Notes: generated from the letters alone by a model not told the origin. A stretch of 64,000 bases of DNA from Nannochloris sp. 'desiccata' (GCA_019044685.2 JAGTXX020000014.1:372001-436000), one strand, 5' to 3'. Counted from the first letter of the stretch, positions 42,542-55,304 are shown. Program-made: numbers and translations.

Positions 42542-43041
42542 TGCTCTTTCAAGCTTTCGGGGAGAAGAATCTACAGCGTTCTGGATTCTTTGATCTTTCT
42601 TAAATTAATTGGTCGAAGCCAATTGTAAGTAAAGCTACAAACAAGAGGTGTGCAACGTAATTGGTTTAATAATTAACACCAATTCAACGAAATTCAACTA
42701 GCCGTGCTTTCCTGCAGCTCCCAATTATAAATTAGATATTATTCAATCAAACAAAATAATAAATATGATTTCTATATTTGTACGTGGACCAACACCTATA
42801 AGCTTTGGAGGAAGTATCCCATTGTGATAAAGACAATAAAAAACCACAGCCTCGCATTTTTATACGCTTTTGACATTACCTGCCATTTGAAAATACCTAG
42901 AGAATTACTTAGACCAAGCATAATAGTACGGAGACACGTGCTGCTTGTTAACTTGCTCTTCACATTTTCAATTGAACATCAACACCTCTCTCGTAAAGGA
43001 ACGGAAACCAGCTCTATTCTACATCTCATCCGCATCTTGTA
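42542..43041. promoter_or_regulatory. Divergent promoter region ANK / SnRK2-like kinase
   Basis: This is 500 AT-rich bases between divergent start codons. No RNA gene or repeat is recognised. Confidence 0.45.
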
Positions 43042-44318
43042 ATGATGAATATGCAGTTCAACCCACTGCAAGATCATCCTACATGGGAAAAGGTGAGAAG
43101 TTTTCCAGTATCAAATTTGCAGCCCATTTTTGCTGTCCCGCCGTGCGGTCAGCACACAGTGCTGATGCTCCTAAACTATTTTCTGCTTCAAAATTGCATT
43201 ACAGATACAAGACCTTGCCCGTGGCGCCAATGGCTTTGTCATATTGGCTCGCAATAAAGGCACTGGCAAAGAACATGCTTTAAAATTCGTCGAGCGTGGC
43301 CAGAAGATCACCAACCACGTTGAAAGAGAAATTCTTAATCACAAAAAATTACAACACCCTTATGTCATTGAACTGGAAGCAGTCTTCCGTACTGACGGCT
43401 ACTTGGTATTAATTTTAGAGTACGCCAATGGTGGTAGTTTGAGAAAGTACTTGGCTTCCAAAGGGGCTCTTGCCGAGAGTGAAGCGCGCAATTACTTTCA
43501 GCAGCTCATGCTGGCGGTGGACTACTGCCATAAAATGGGGGTCTCTAGTAGAGACATTAAACCTGATAATATCCTTCTTAATGACAATAATGAAGTTAAA
43601 TTAGCTGATTTTGGATATTCTAAAGATGAATCTATGCAATCTCTGGCAAATACGCGTCTAGGAACCCCTGCCTACACTGCTCCTGAGATTTTCAGAATTC
43701 AGCCGGGAGGGAGGCAGAGCTATGACGCGAAAGCTGTTGACGTTTGGTCATGTGGAGTGACGTTATATCAGATGCTATGTGCTGAATTGCCTTTCAAAAA
43801 ACCTGGGGATGTACAGAGAAAGCATTCTGTACGCTCAGAGTTGATGATGAATCGCTTATTAAATGGTGAATTTGACTTTCCACAAGAAATTCCATTGTCT
43901 GATGACGTTAAAGACTTGCTTCGCTGCATGCTTAATACAGGTAAGGAGAAGAACATATTCAATTAAAATATGTATCCTTTTTTAACGAGAGAGTTTCACT
44001 ATTCTTGCCTTCTTTCCCCTGTCTAACCACTTCTTTTATTGTTTTTTGCAAATAGATCCCAAGGCTCGTATGACGGTGAAGGAAATTTCCAAGCATCCTT
44101 GGTTTCAGCCTGGATTAGCCAAAGGTGCCATGATAATTAACAACATGCACGCAACGGAATCTAGGCAGTATCCTCCTAACAGTGAAGAGGTTAATCTGAT
44201 CAAGAGTATTATCAGGGAAGCACAGACTACTGTCACCCAAGCGCACGATGGCGGGGGTGGTGTCAATAAATTGGTTTCTTGCGACATGGAATCTCTTCTT
44301 TCTGAGAGGTACGATTAA
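43042..44318 (+). CDS. SnRK2-like Ser/Thr protein kinase with SRD catalytic loop
   Basis: Exons 43042-43092, 43205-43940 and 44056-44318 (introns 112 and 115 nt) give 349 residues. The kinase domain fills most of it. It has a Gly-rich loop RGANGFV, catalytic Lys44 in ALKFVERG, Glu59, a DFG at 152-154, GTPAYTAPE in the activation segment, DVWSCGVTLYQML and DPKARMTVKEISKHPWF, which the last splice rebuilds. The pattern VEREILNHKKLQHP and the DFGYSK activation loop are typical of the plant SnRK2 group, which responds to osmotic stress and abscisic acid. The usual HRD motif is SRD here (132-134), while Asp134, Lys136 and Asn139 remain. The acidic SnRK2 C-terminal domain is not evident, so regulation may differ. 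Confidence 0.87.
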
Positions 44319-44464
44319 TTATCTGAGTTTTTCTATAAATAGATACGAATTTTGTGGCTTCAGGCCAATAGATAGATGAAAAGAGCAAAGAAGAGAGAAC
44401 AAATAAGGGAGAGAGATTAAAACTAAATGATGAAAAAATAATAGAAAAATGTGTTTAATAAAAT

Positions 44465-45889
44465 TTAATGGTGCTCGACGTGTGCGTTTTCTTCGTACGG
44501 AATCACGAGTAAATCATACACATCATGTTCTAGCACACTTTGATCGATCCCGGAAGCGTATCTCATCGCCACATGGCCATGTTTATCCACTAAAAATTTA
44601 TTAAAATTCCAATCAATTTGACCCCCTTCCGGGGCATCACTTCCTACTACTTTTGGGGAATGCGCTCTCAGCCATGTAAATATAGGACTACTGTTAATCC
44701 CAGCGGTTTTCGCCATCATTTGAAAAGTTGTACTATGATTTCGAGCAAATTCAGCAATATCCCAATTATGCAACGGCTCTTGATTTCCAAAATCATTGCA
44801 GGGGAACGCCACTATTTCAAGCCCACTGCTTTTATACTTGTCATATACTGCTTGAAGAACACGATAATTCGCTTCTGTATACCCACATTGAGACGCTACA
44901 TTGACAAATAATGTTACCTTCCCCTTGTATATATCTAATGAAATGTGTTCTCCAGTGATTGTTGTGGCGCCGAAACCCATATCATACAAGCCTAGGTGAT
45001 CATCCATATGGTCTTTGCCATCACCGAACCCATCATGGACGTATTCATGATGAAAATCGTGATCATCATGCAAGTGATCGAGGCCTCGGTGGTGGTGTTC
45101 GTGATCATCGTGCACATCGTGATGAAGATCTTCTTTCTTCCCGGCTATCGGTGCATGATGTTCTGTATCACGATGCTCGTGAGGATCAAAGTGATTTGCA
45201 TCGTAATGACCATGATGACCATCATCATCGTCATGGTGTTTGTCGTTTGTAATATAGCCATCATGGTGATCGTAATGGTGTTCTTGGTGGTGGTGATCAT
45301 GGATCTCATTATCCACGTGGTAAGCGTAGTGATCCTCTGTATGAACATCCGTCGCATGCGGTTCTGTATGGAGATCATTATCGTTATGATGGTCATGTTT
45401 AGGGATTGGCGAAGGGACCTGTTCTTTAGATTTGCCTCCTGCTTGTTGCTGTTGAGATTTGAATGAACGACGGCCACGAGGGGTAGAACTGTCTCGATCT
45501 CTTCTTGCGTTAAAGGCGTCGTCAGCTCCTGGAAGCTTGTTGGACCTTTTAGAAGAAGTGAGCATGTAGGTACCTCCACCGAGAAGAGCTAAGAGCAGAG
45601 CGCTGATTATAAACCGAGTATAAAAACTGTAGAAAGATATATTAGAACAGGTAAGCGGGTGCGGTATGTGGAGAAGAAGTTGATGGGGAAACAATTAAGG
45701 ATTCAACAAAGTGGCGGTCATCGCAGGTGAGTGAATGCAGCTAGTATATTCAGGTGAAGCAATGGGAACGTACCTAGAGCTATTTTTTCCTTTACGGTGA
45801 TGGCTGTGCCTGACATGAGGAGAATGCGTGGGCAAGCCAAAACCCCCTTGAGCGCCCCTCATTAGGGGTGCATTATAATTGTAATTCAT
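44465..45889 (-). CDS. GPX: Membrane-anchored glutathione-peroxidase homologue with His/Asp-rich domain
   Basis: Exons 45889-45774 and 45626-44465 (147-nt intron, phase 2) give 425 residues. A transmembrane segment at about 43-62 (IISALLLALLGGGTYML) follows a short basic N-terminus, suggesting a type II anchor. Residues about 116-250 are extraordinarily rich in His and Asp, with about 40 His, which should bind transition metals. The GPX fold fills about 254-410, with the peroxidatic Cys286 in NVASQCGYT and the WNF motif (Trp378, Asn379). In the usual FPCNQFG motif the Gln of the catalytic tetrad is Asp317 (FPCND). The plant-type resolving cysteine is not seen. GPX enzymes reduce peroxides with glutathione or thioredoxin; this one may be altered or act with bound metal. 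The start at 45889 is the first ATG in the exon that restores frame. Confidence 0.87.
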
Positions 45890-46198
45890 CAAGATCTAGA
45901 TCCTTGATATCTACTCCAAAATTGCTCTCCTGTAAAAATTCTCTTAAACTGAACTAAAATGAAACTGATCTCTTAGACGGCAGTCTTAATGCTTTTCCTG
46001 CATCTATTCCGACTGCTTAGTACCATGAGCTTTCTTATATTTACGAATAGCAGCATATGAGCCGCATATTTCTAAGTTAATCAATCCAATCAAGGAGGCA
46101 CTTTCTTTCATGAGCTGTCCTCGCTCACACTGAGTCACAGCGGCAGTACTTACTACTAAGGAATACTTACATAAAGGAAAACTCAAACATCTTACTAA
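45890..46198. other. Interval between VDE 3' end and GPX start
   Basis: This is 309 bases with both neighbours on the minus strand. It holds the GPX promoter and VDE 3' UTR. Reading through the VDE stop in the same frame stays open for 65 codons (to 46004), with no in-frame ATG near the beginning; see findings. Confidence 0.5.
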
Positions 46199-47539
46199 TC
46201 ATTTCTTCATATTGGGCATAGGCATAACAATTTCTTTCACTTCCAACGGCAACGCTCTCAACCAATTTGGAAGACCCATTTCCGCCTCCATTCTAAATCT
46301 ATTAATCAACCTCGCTGCCGCTTGTGCCTCTTTCTTCACTTCCGCAGCCAGTACAGCTTCCTCCTCTTCAAATTCCTTGACAACTTCCTCAGCTGCGTCT
46401 TCTAAATCCTGTTCTAAGATCGTAAACCCACGGCCAAAAGATTTCAATTGAGGCTCAACACCAGATTCGACAAATCTTTCAGCAGTGATAATATCTTCTT
46501 TAAATTCTTCAATAGGACCACGTAACGGTGGTTTTGCAGGGCAGCTATTGTCTGTTATTGTAAATTTAGACCAATCAAGCCCTGCAGCTTCAGCTTTTTC
46601 TTTCAACTCTGGAATAAGTTCGGGCGACAAAGAGCGGGAACGGGTGTAGACAGTGGCACCTCCATACCCTTTCCACGCGTCGTTTTGACCCCGGTAATAG
46701 ACAAAAACGTATTCATCAGGTTTAGATCCAATAATATACCAATCATCTTCATAATGTAAGTACTCATTACCGTGATTCAACATGATGGCAGGATTTTCTT
46801 TCTCTTGTACAAATTTCTGCATTGTAGAGCGAGGAATGAAGTCGCCGTTATCCCCAACAGGGATTCTCCAATTAATTTCAGCGTATACGAGGCCTTCTTT
46901 ACCTTTGGGGGTGGCGAAAAAATGTTCTTGGCAAGGGAAGGTGTCGAATAATGTGTTCAATCCAGCTGAGATGTACCATCTGCCTTGAAAACTAGATAAA
47001 TCGAATTTTGTATCTAGAGCGCATTCAGGAGGTACAGGAAACAGACCTTCATCAACCTTTTGAGGGACACACTTCTTTTCACTGACTGCGCACGTGTTGA
47101 AAACGTCAATTGCCTTGTCTTGGTAGCGATCACCACATTTGATCTGGCATTCTGTTTCATCTGGTTTTCCACTGCAGGCTTGTAAGCACACCAGATTTTC
47201 TACACAGGTTACATCACCAAGGCACTGTGCTAACGCTCCCTGGCAATTTCGTAGCACGCAGGTGCCTACATCTGAACTCTCGGCGGCACTGACCCAATGG
47301 GGTAAGGAAAGAGGGGTAGCAATCAAAGAGCATGCTGCCAGGGCGGCTAAAGATGTGCGAAGGGTTTGGGAAAGAAATTTATCTGGTTTGGAAGGTTCAG
47401 GGGTTGGGTTTGGTAAGGCACTCATTGGGCAAAGCCTGGTAGAAGGTCTTGAGCGGTGAATGCGGGGACCGAGGCAGGCAAGATGCGGACGTGTGTTGTG
47501 CACTGCAGCAAATTGCATGCGCGATGCATTCTTCATCAT
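46199..47539 (-). CDS. VDE: Violaxanthin de-epoxidase
   Basis: This is a single exon of 446 residues. The protein has a chloroplast transit peptide (about 1-65, Arg/Ser/Pro-rich) followed by a hydrophobic thylakoid-transfer segment (SLAALAACSLIATPLSL) ending in an Ala-x-Ala-type cleavage area before SSDVG. The Cys-rich domain (CVLRNCQGALAQCLGDVTC onward) is complete. The lipocalin domain opens with FQGRWYISAGLNTLFDTFPCQ and contains the hallmark EYLHYEDDWYIIGSK and VYYRGQNDAWKGYGG. A Glu-rich C-terminal helix region ends the protein. VDE sits in the thylakoid lumen, becomes active at low pH in strong light, and converts violaxanthin to zeaxanthin with ascorbate for photoprotection. The leader has no ER signal, so a primary plastid is likely. 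Confidence 0.96.
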   Translation of the reverse strand: MMKNASRMQFAAVHNTRPHLACLGPRIHRSRPSTRLCPMSALPNPTPEPSKPDKFLSQTLRTSLAALAACSLIATPLSLPHWVSAAESSDVGTCVLRNCQGALAQCLGDVTCVENLVCLQACSGKPDETECQIKCGDRYQDKAIDVFNTCAVSEKKCVPQKVDEGLFPVPPECALDTKFDLSSFQGRWYISAGLNTLFDTFPCQEHFFATPKGKEGLVYAEINWRIPVGDNGDFIPRSTMQKFVQEKENPAIMLNHGNEYLHYEDDWYIIGSKPDEYVFVYYRGQNDAWKGYGGATVYTRSRSLSPELIPELKEKAEAAGLDWSKFTITDNSCPAKPPLRGPIEEFKEDIITAERFVESGVEPQLKSFGRGFTILEQDLEDAAEEVVKEFEEEEAVLAAEVKKEAQAAARLINRFRMEAEMGLPNWLRALPLEVKEIVMPMPNMKK

Positions 47540-47914
47540 GTATATTAATTTTAGCTATGGCCAAATTGTCTGCCGGAAGACGCACGGCGAAAAGAGAAAA
47601 GGGTGAGGATGGGCTTGAAATCAAAAGATGGCCAGGCGCATTCCACGCAATGCCCTAGATCAGGGTTTTTATAGTGCCGGAATCAGTTATGAGTGTTTAG
47701 ATGATAAATAATGTGACCTCTATTGAGGCTTTGGTAATGAAACTATCGAATCAAGCCTTGAAAGAGTTTGGATTTTTACTCTTTTCAAAAAGTCCTCACT
47801 TGATGCTTTGACTCGCATATATAAAATTTAGATAAACTTTCTAGGTCGCAGAGGGGCGACCTTGGCACGCCATGTTACCTCTCTCTTGACAGAATTTCTC
47901 TAGTTTTGGATGAC
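47540..47914. promoter_or_regulatory. Divergent promoter region VDE / PHD-GNAT
   Basis: This is 375 bases between divergent start codons. No motif is identified confidently. Confidence 0.45.
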
Positions 47915-50900
47915 ATGACTGATCAGTATTTGCTCTGTAGGGCGCCTGATGGCTCCTTGTTACATATCGCACAAATTTTGGGAGACGGTATCGAACTCCA
48001 GGATCGCGTTATAAGCCTGGAAAAGTTTCAAGAGCTCTTAGGTAAGATGACTGCCGTCGGTAGATTTTTCAAGTTTGCTTTATTTCTTTCAAGACAAGAC
48101 ATTTGATTTCAGAATCTGTGGTAATACCGACATTTTTCCTTACCATCAAACTATAGGCCCCAAGCCGTGCGTAACGTTTCTTGATGGGCGGGTTGCAAAC
48201 TCCACTTCAATCTCTGCCGCTATCATCAATGCTGCTGCCGCCACCAGTGCTGTCCATCAGCAGCCGCTTCTGGATGATGAAAATGACGAATTTTGCTTAA
48301 TATGTTCACTAGGGGTACGTTATATGGATTAATTTAAGTCGTTATTTGATAGCGACTATGCTAGCACTGCAAAGCCAAGTGTTATTCGTTTCCTCTCGGA
48401 CGTGAAATAAGTCAATCAATTCTCATCTCTTTCAATTTTTTTTCCTCCAGGGTGATTTAATCTGCTGTGAGACATGCCCTGCTACATTCCACACAGAATG
48501 CATTGGCCTTGCAGAAATCCCAGGAGACGATTGGTTTTGCCCTGCATGCAGCTGCTGTGCACCCTCGACTCTCAAAGGCGCTATAAAGACCCCCAAAACC
48601 AAGTCCTCACCGCCTGTCTCCCCCGAACTGATCCCATGCAGCAACTATACCTCACATAGACTTCAAAATAAAGAGGAGAAGGAACAGGAGAAAATTGCTG
48701 TGGAAGAAGGAGACCTCTTGGTTGATGGGCAACTTGGTGCTGGCGACAAGGTCAGTCATGCTGGTTGTAAAAGGCCTACAAGAAATAAGCTATGGATGTA
48801 TCAAAAACTGCATTTAGAAGATGCAGGGCTGCCCCCACCACTATATAAATTTCAAAAAGAACGAGAATCATCACCACCACAGCAAGAGGGTCAAAAACAA
48901 CGAAATAACCCTGCGGCCAACGGTAACGGCACGGGCGAGGAGGGTAATGAAAAGATCGATGAAAAGCAGGTGCCGACGAGAGAAGAAGAGAAAGAAAATG
49001 AATCTGCCCGTCAACGTGCTTTAGCAGAGTGTTGTGCTCTAGGAGAGATCCCAATAGGTCAAGTCTATGCAGCCACGAAGCCATTACAGATCTCTTTCCA
49101 ATTAATCCATGCTGCTGCCGTAAATATTCCCTCTCTAAACAATTTTAGTAGTTCTGCTGCTGCTGCTACTACTAAATCCCCGCGCGCTCGTGGCAATGGT
49201 GCCACTAGAACCACTCAGAATAGCAATAAAACTATTATTATAATGCCAAGTTATTCAAAATCTCAAAAGAGTGAGCTACGGCAAGTACTTTCTGCCGCCT
49301 TGTACCTCATTCACGCAATCTATGCACCTTTATTAGATTCTCGCACCGGTTGCGACGTTTTGCCCTGGCTATTTCGTGGTAAAACGTTCACAAAATCAGT
49401 GCATGCGGATTACAGTACCATGCACGTGGCTGTATTATTCGCAGGAAGTACCATAGCAGGCGTAGCATGTGTCCGTTCACTCGGCAACGGTATCGCAGAA
49501 ATTCCGATTTTTACCGTACGAGAAGAGCTTCGACGGAATCGTCTTGGTGAGAATTTTCTTTCTCAGATAGAGAAAGTGCTACACCAAGCAGGAATTGAAT
49601 TGATTATTACTCCAGCGATGATTTTACCAGGCTGGCCTTTTACTCCGTCCTCTTTTCCCCGAAAACATGAAGCAGAAAAAAACCAAATTGTTCCATTCCT
49701 ACCAATGCAATTCAAGTGGGGATACACTCTGGCTACGAGAAAAGAAATGCAAAGAATAGCTAAAGTACGTCCTCTTGCCTTTCCTGGAGTGTATACATGC
49801 GTGAAAAGACTTTATTGTGCTGATGAAGCAAAGGCCGTGGCGGGGGGAGATTCTCCAAACGTAGAGAAATCATCTACAATCATCGACTCCTCTATAAACC
49901 ACAAACCTCTTGTTCCCCGTACATTGCCGCATTCACTAGCTATTGCACCTGAAATTAACGTGGATCTATTACGGAAAAGAGGTTTTATAGAGCTGCGATG
50001 CGATCAAGGGACGAGTAACATAATACCGATGAACGCTGCTATTGGATTCGAACTGATGATTAAAACTGCAGCAGCAGATATAGTTGAAAATGGTCATGCT
50101 GCTATTGTTCATAACCAGGGGAGTATAGAACGTGCCGGACCACATGGGGCTGGCGGTCTGAGGGATGGTAAAAGTGTTGCGGAACGCGGTGGTGGTGGCG
50201 GTGGTTTTAATAATGAAGAGCGAAAGCATCAGCAGCGACAGGAAGGAAAGCCAACAATTTCTCCTGCCTCTGAGCCAAAACCGGCAAAAAGAAAATATAC
50301 GAAAAGAAAACAGCAAGGCATTGATGTTGGTAGTGAAGATGGTAATACCAGAGGTAGAAAGAAAGAAATAGTAGTGCAGCCTCCACAAGCACCTCAAGTC
50401 CTTCTAGTACAACAAGCTCAACAACAACAGCAACAACGGGGTCTCTTTCCTAGAGGGGGTTTGGGTCCTCCTACAGGAGCAGCAGCACCTCTTCTGCACT
50501 ATAGCTACCCTCCTCAACCTCAACTTCCGCCAGGCGTGCCTGTGTTGCAGTCGTTAATGCACCCCAATCACCTGCTGCCGCTGCACAGCCACCAAAACGT
50601 CCCCAATGACCTCGATACAATACACCAACTGCAAACAATGCAAGCGCAGCAGCTAGCGCAAATGGAGGATGCTATCCGTCAGGAGCAAGCGAGTCTGCTG
50701 CAAGGTATGAATAGGTTTAGAGAACAACAACAGCACTTGGCGATGATGCAGCAGCAGCAGCAAGGACACCAAGGACCAGGGCAGCAGCAGGAGTATAGTA
50801 CTAATGGATACTTTGCGCAGCAAATTGGTGATGGTATAAATATGGGAGAAGGGCAATATCCTGCTGGCCAACTGCAGCAATCAATCTACAATGGAACTGC

Positions 50901-51246
50901 CATTGACGCTGTTGGGCAGGTGGTTGGAGGCGGCGGTGGCGGTGGCGGTGGGTATTATCATCAATATCAACAGCAGCAGTACTACCAGCAACAGTATGAT
51001 GAGCTTCCACCTCTTCACTCCATTTATGAAAACCACCAGCGCCTTCAACAGCAACACCAGCAGATTCAGAGTTCCATAATGGCACCGCTCACGGTACCTG
51101 GCCAACTCTATTATCCTTCTATTACCCAGCCACAGCAACAACAGCAGCAGCAACAAGAATTTGACCCCCTTCTCATGCCTCAAGCTCCTCCACCTCCTCC
51201 TCCTTCCTATTATTATCATGGAGATGGAAACGGCAATGGCATGTAG
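47915..51246 (+). CDS. PHD finger plus GNAT protein, IDM1-like histone acetyltransferase candidate
   Basis: Exons 47915-48041, 48094-48314 and 48451-51246 are joined by a 52-nt and a 136-nt intron, giving 1047 residues. The second splice completes a PHD finger (about 108-155): CLICSLGGDLICCETCPATF, then H, C and CPAC pairs in the C4HC3 order. A GNAT-like domain follows at about 390-550. It has GCDVLPWLFRGKTF, a strand pair with STIAGVACVRSLGNGIAEIP and the acetyl-CoA loop EELRRNRLGENFLSQIE, then GYTLAT. PHD followed by this GNAT type is the plan of plant IDM1/ROS4 histone acetyltransferases, which guide DNA demethylation. The C-terminal 430 residues are Gln, Pro and Gly-rich with poly-Gln runs. 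The open frame starts at 47906 with TTG, so the ATG at 47915 is used. Confidence 0.82.
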
Positions 51247-51634
51247 ATACGCTCGGGAATTTGAAAATGGTGTCCACACTGAAATCAAAGATACGACCGC
51301 CTCTAGTGCGACTGAAATGCTGGAAAATGTAGCAAAAAAATATATATAGTGTCAAGAACGACATCTTTGAAATGTCTTTCTTAACAAAACCACAAAAATC
51401 TTGCTTTTGTATTTCTGTATTTCCTTTGTTTGTATGGCCGCTTTATATTGTCTCTACATACGTACCTAGTATCTAGTATCTCCACTTTTATTATCCTGTT
51501 CTATGTATGATTGACTGGATTGTAATTTATATTGATTGACTTACAAATTTTGATTTCTAAACAAAAAGAAAGAAAGAAAAAAAGAAAGAATATCATCGAA
51601 GAAAACACAAAAACAGTATCAGTTTAAACCTTTC
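51247..51634. other. Convergent intergenic region PHD-GNAT / OPR
   Basis: This is 388 bases with A-rich tracts (AAAG repeats near 51567-51590) between converging 3' ends. No gene is seen. Confidence 0.5.
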
Positions 51635-53043
<1,409 letters not shown>

Positions 53044-53443
53044 GTTCTTGAATGAAGTAAAGAATAAAAAGAATATAAATTTTAATGAAAGACGAGACCA
53101 GAAGAAGCTTCTATAAGTGAAGAGAGGTTTATGTCATCAAAAATCGAAGCAGGCGGAGCAGCAGTTGGCAACTGAGTTGCTGACGTTCGTCAGTGCTAAA
53201 TTGCACTTACCCTCACTTGCCCACAAGCGCTAAAGAACGCAAGAAGCGCTAAGGCAGATAACGCAGGGTTATCTGAAATTCAAAAACTCTCTCCACACAC
53301 CTCTGCTCAGCACCGCCAAAACATAGTATTACAAAACAACGGGCGCAATATCATATTGATATGATATCAAAATTACCTGTCAATTTAGTGCACAAAAGAA
53401 CATACAAATGAAATGTATTACAGCGAAATGTATGATCTATATT
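53044..53443. promoter_or_regulatory. OPR upstream region with palindromes
   Basis: This is 400 bases between OPR (minus, start 53043) and the NRAMP 3' end. It contains a hairpin CAGATAAC-gcagg-GTTATCTG (53255-53275), a direct repeat AGCGCTAA just before it (53226-53233 and 53245-53252), and a near-perfect palindrome ATATCATAT-tg-ATATGATAT (53348-53367). These are candidate protein-binding sites for OPR control. Confidence 0.45.
53348..53367. repeat. 20-bp palindrome, possible dimer-binding site
   Basis: ATATCATAT and ATATGATAT are separated by two bases, a perfect 9-bp inverted repeat about 305 bases upstream of the OPR start. It is AT-rich, so chance is possible, but the symmetry is complete. 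Confidence 0.5.
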
Positions 53444-55304
53444 CTAGTCCACACTCATATCTCCACTATCAATCGCGTAGGACCCTATTCCGGAACTCAA
53501 CTGACTTTGAGCACTCCCCGGCCTTTGCCCTATATAATCTCTCGCTGGTGACAAAGGCCTTGAACCAGGCTCCTGCAACAATGGAGCTACAATACTCCCT
53601 TCAGAATCATTCAAATCATCGTCGCCATTAGCACCTCTAGCATTAGAAAGCAAAGAAGGGAGATCTCTTTGACTGAGCCAGCTTTCAAGTAAAAGATACA
53701 CAACCAGCCCAGCATAGCACGTGGCTCCAATTCCAAACACAGCATGCAACAGATGGGATCCTACAATACTGGTGCCTATTAATTGATACGCTGTACCTGT
53801 GTTTACTGCCATTACTGCTGCTGCAACCCCCCAGGCAGCCATTGCCGTCCGTCTCGTATTTACAAATCCGATGCCCATGACCCTCCTATCACAAGTTAAC
53901 GCCAATAAAGGCAACACAGCAAAGGGTAACTGTACAGCTTGAAGAATATTCAACCATTGGTTGAATACATCTAACCGTGTGCTATCATGAGCGTATATAC
54001 TCACTAACAAGGTCGGTGCGATAGCCACTGCTCGGGTCACCAAAGCTCTTGTGAAAGGTTTTATTCGTAGATTAAGATAGCCTGACATGACGTACTGGCC
54101 TGCATAAGTGCCTGTCATTGTACTGCTTTGTCCTGCTGCGAGTAATCCAATACCCCAAATAAGTTGAAAGTGACGTCCAAATTTGGCTCCAAGATACTGC
54201 CCGGCATTTTCGAGCCCTATATCCTCTTTCGTGCTTTCATCTCCCTGATAAAATCCACGCGCGAATACAGATATAACTGAAGTGTTAATCATCAACGTCA
54301 CACAAAGGGCAAAAGCTGCTTCGAAATTGTAGTATCGAAGTGTCTCTCGAAGGGGAGCGGTGCGGTGACTAGGCGGCAACGCTCTATTATGGACTAGAGC
54401 TGAATGGAGGAAAAGATTATGTGGCATAAGGATGGATCCTATTAATGCAGCTGCTGTAGGAAGTGCTGCTGCGTCTAATTTGGGGATAAGAAAGCCACGA
54501 GCTACTTGACTGTACGGAACGTCTGCAAAGAAAAATAGCAACCCCATTGAAACAGCCATGACACCTACTAATACTTGGAAAAAGAACTCTAAATACCGAA
54601 TTCCTAGCTTTTCTAGAAACAAGAATATATATGTGGAGACTGCAGCAGCGATTACGCCAACCCAGAGAGGTATAAAGCCTCCAGAAAGTAAAGACAAGGC
54701 GATGGCAGTGCCTATGACCTCTTGGACGTCAGCACCAATAATGGCTGTTTCAGCTACTAGCCACAGCACGATACGTATGCAAGTCGGATATCGCTCTCTA
54801 CAATGTTGAGCAAGATGGCGCCCAGTCGTGACTCCGAGTTTTGCTGAAAGAGATTGTAAGAAATAGCCACATGCAGTGGAGAGCAAGAGCAACCACAGAA
54901 GAGAATAGCCAGTAAATGCGCCTGTCTGGAGGTCTGCTTCGAGATTGCCTGGGTCTATGTATGCAATACACATCAGGAAACCGGGTCTGTAGGTGGAGAA
55001 AAGAAGAGGAGAAATGAAAATTCAATGGTGAAACAATACAAAGACGGGCGGGGGAGGATTTAATTTTTAATTTTTTTTATTGCAGGGAAGTGATTTTTTG
55101 AACGTACCCCATGTGCAGCATGAATTTCCTAAATGAAAATGCTTCCAGGTCTGTAGGCATGCTTTCAATAACAATCACTGCGTCTTCTTCAGTGGTGTTA
55201 TTAGTATTGGCATTTTCACCGCTGTTGCCGGTGGGAGCTGCACTGGGAGTTCCAGCCTCGGCGAGCCATTTATTCGTGGCTTTGTTTTTAGATGATGTAT
55301 TCAT
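53444..55304 (-). CDS. NRAMP: NRAMP-family divalent metal transporter
   Basis: Exons 55304-55108 and 54986-53444 (121-nt intron, phase 2) give 579 residues. Splicing rebuilds the family opening [26 protein letters not shown]. The TM1 DPGN motif and the TM6 metal-binding MPHNLFLHSALV are both present, as is the region LIWGIGLLAAGQSSTMTGTYAGQY. About eleven to twelve membrane segments can be followed. NRAMP proteins carry Mn2+, Fe2+ and related ions with protons. The N-terminal 55 residues are Asn/Thr/Glu-rich with an acidic patch, and the C-terminal 80 are polar and acidic. Cellular location (plasma membrane or vacuole) cannot be told from sequence. Confidence 0.94.

Noticed and set aside
44996..45466. 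156-codon plus-strand ORF opposite the His-rich region of GPX
   Set aside because: It is the antisense shadow of CAT/CAC-rich His codons, giving a monotonous Ile/Val/Met sequence.
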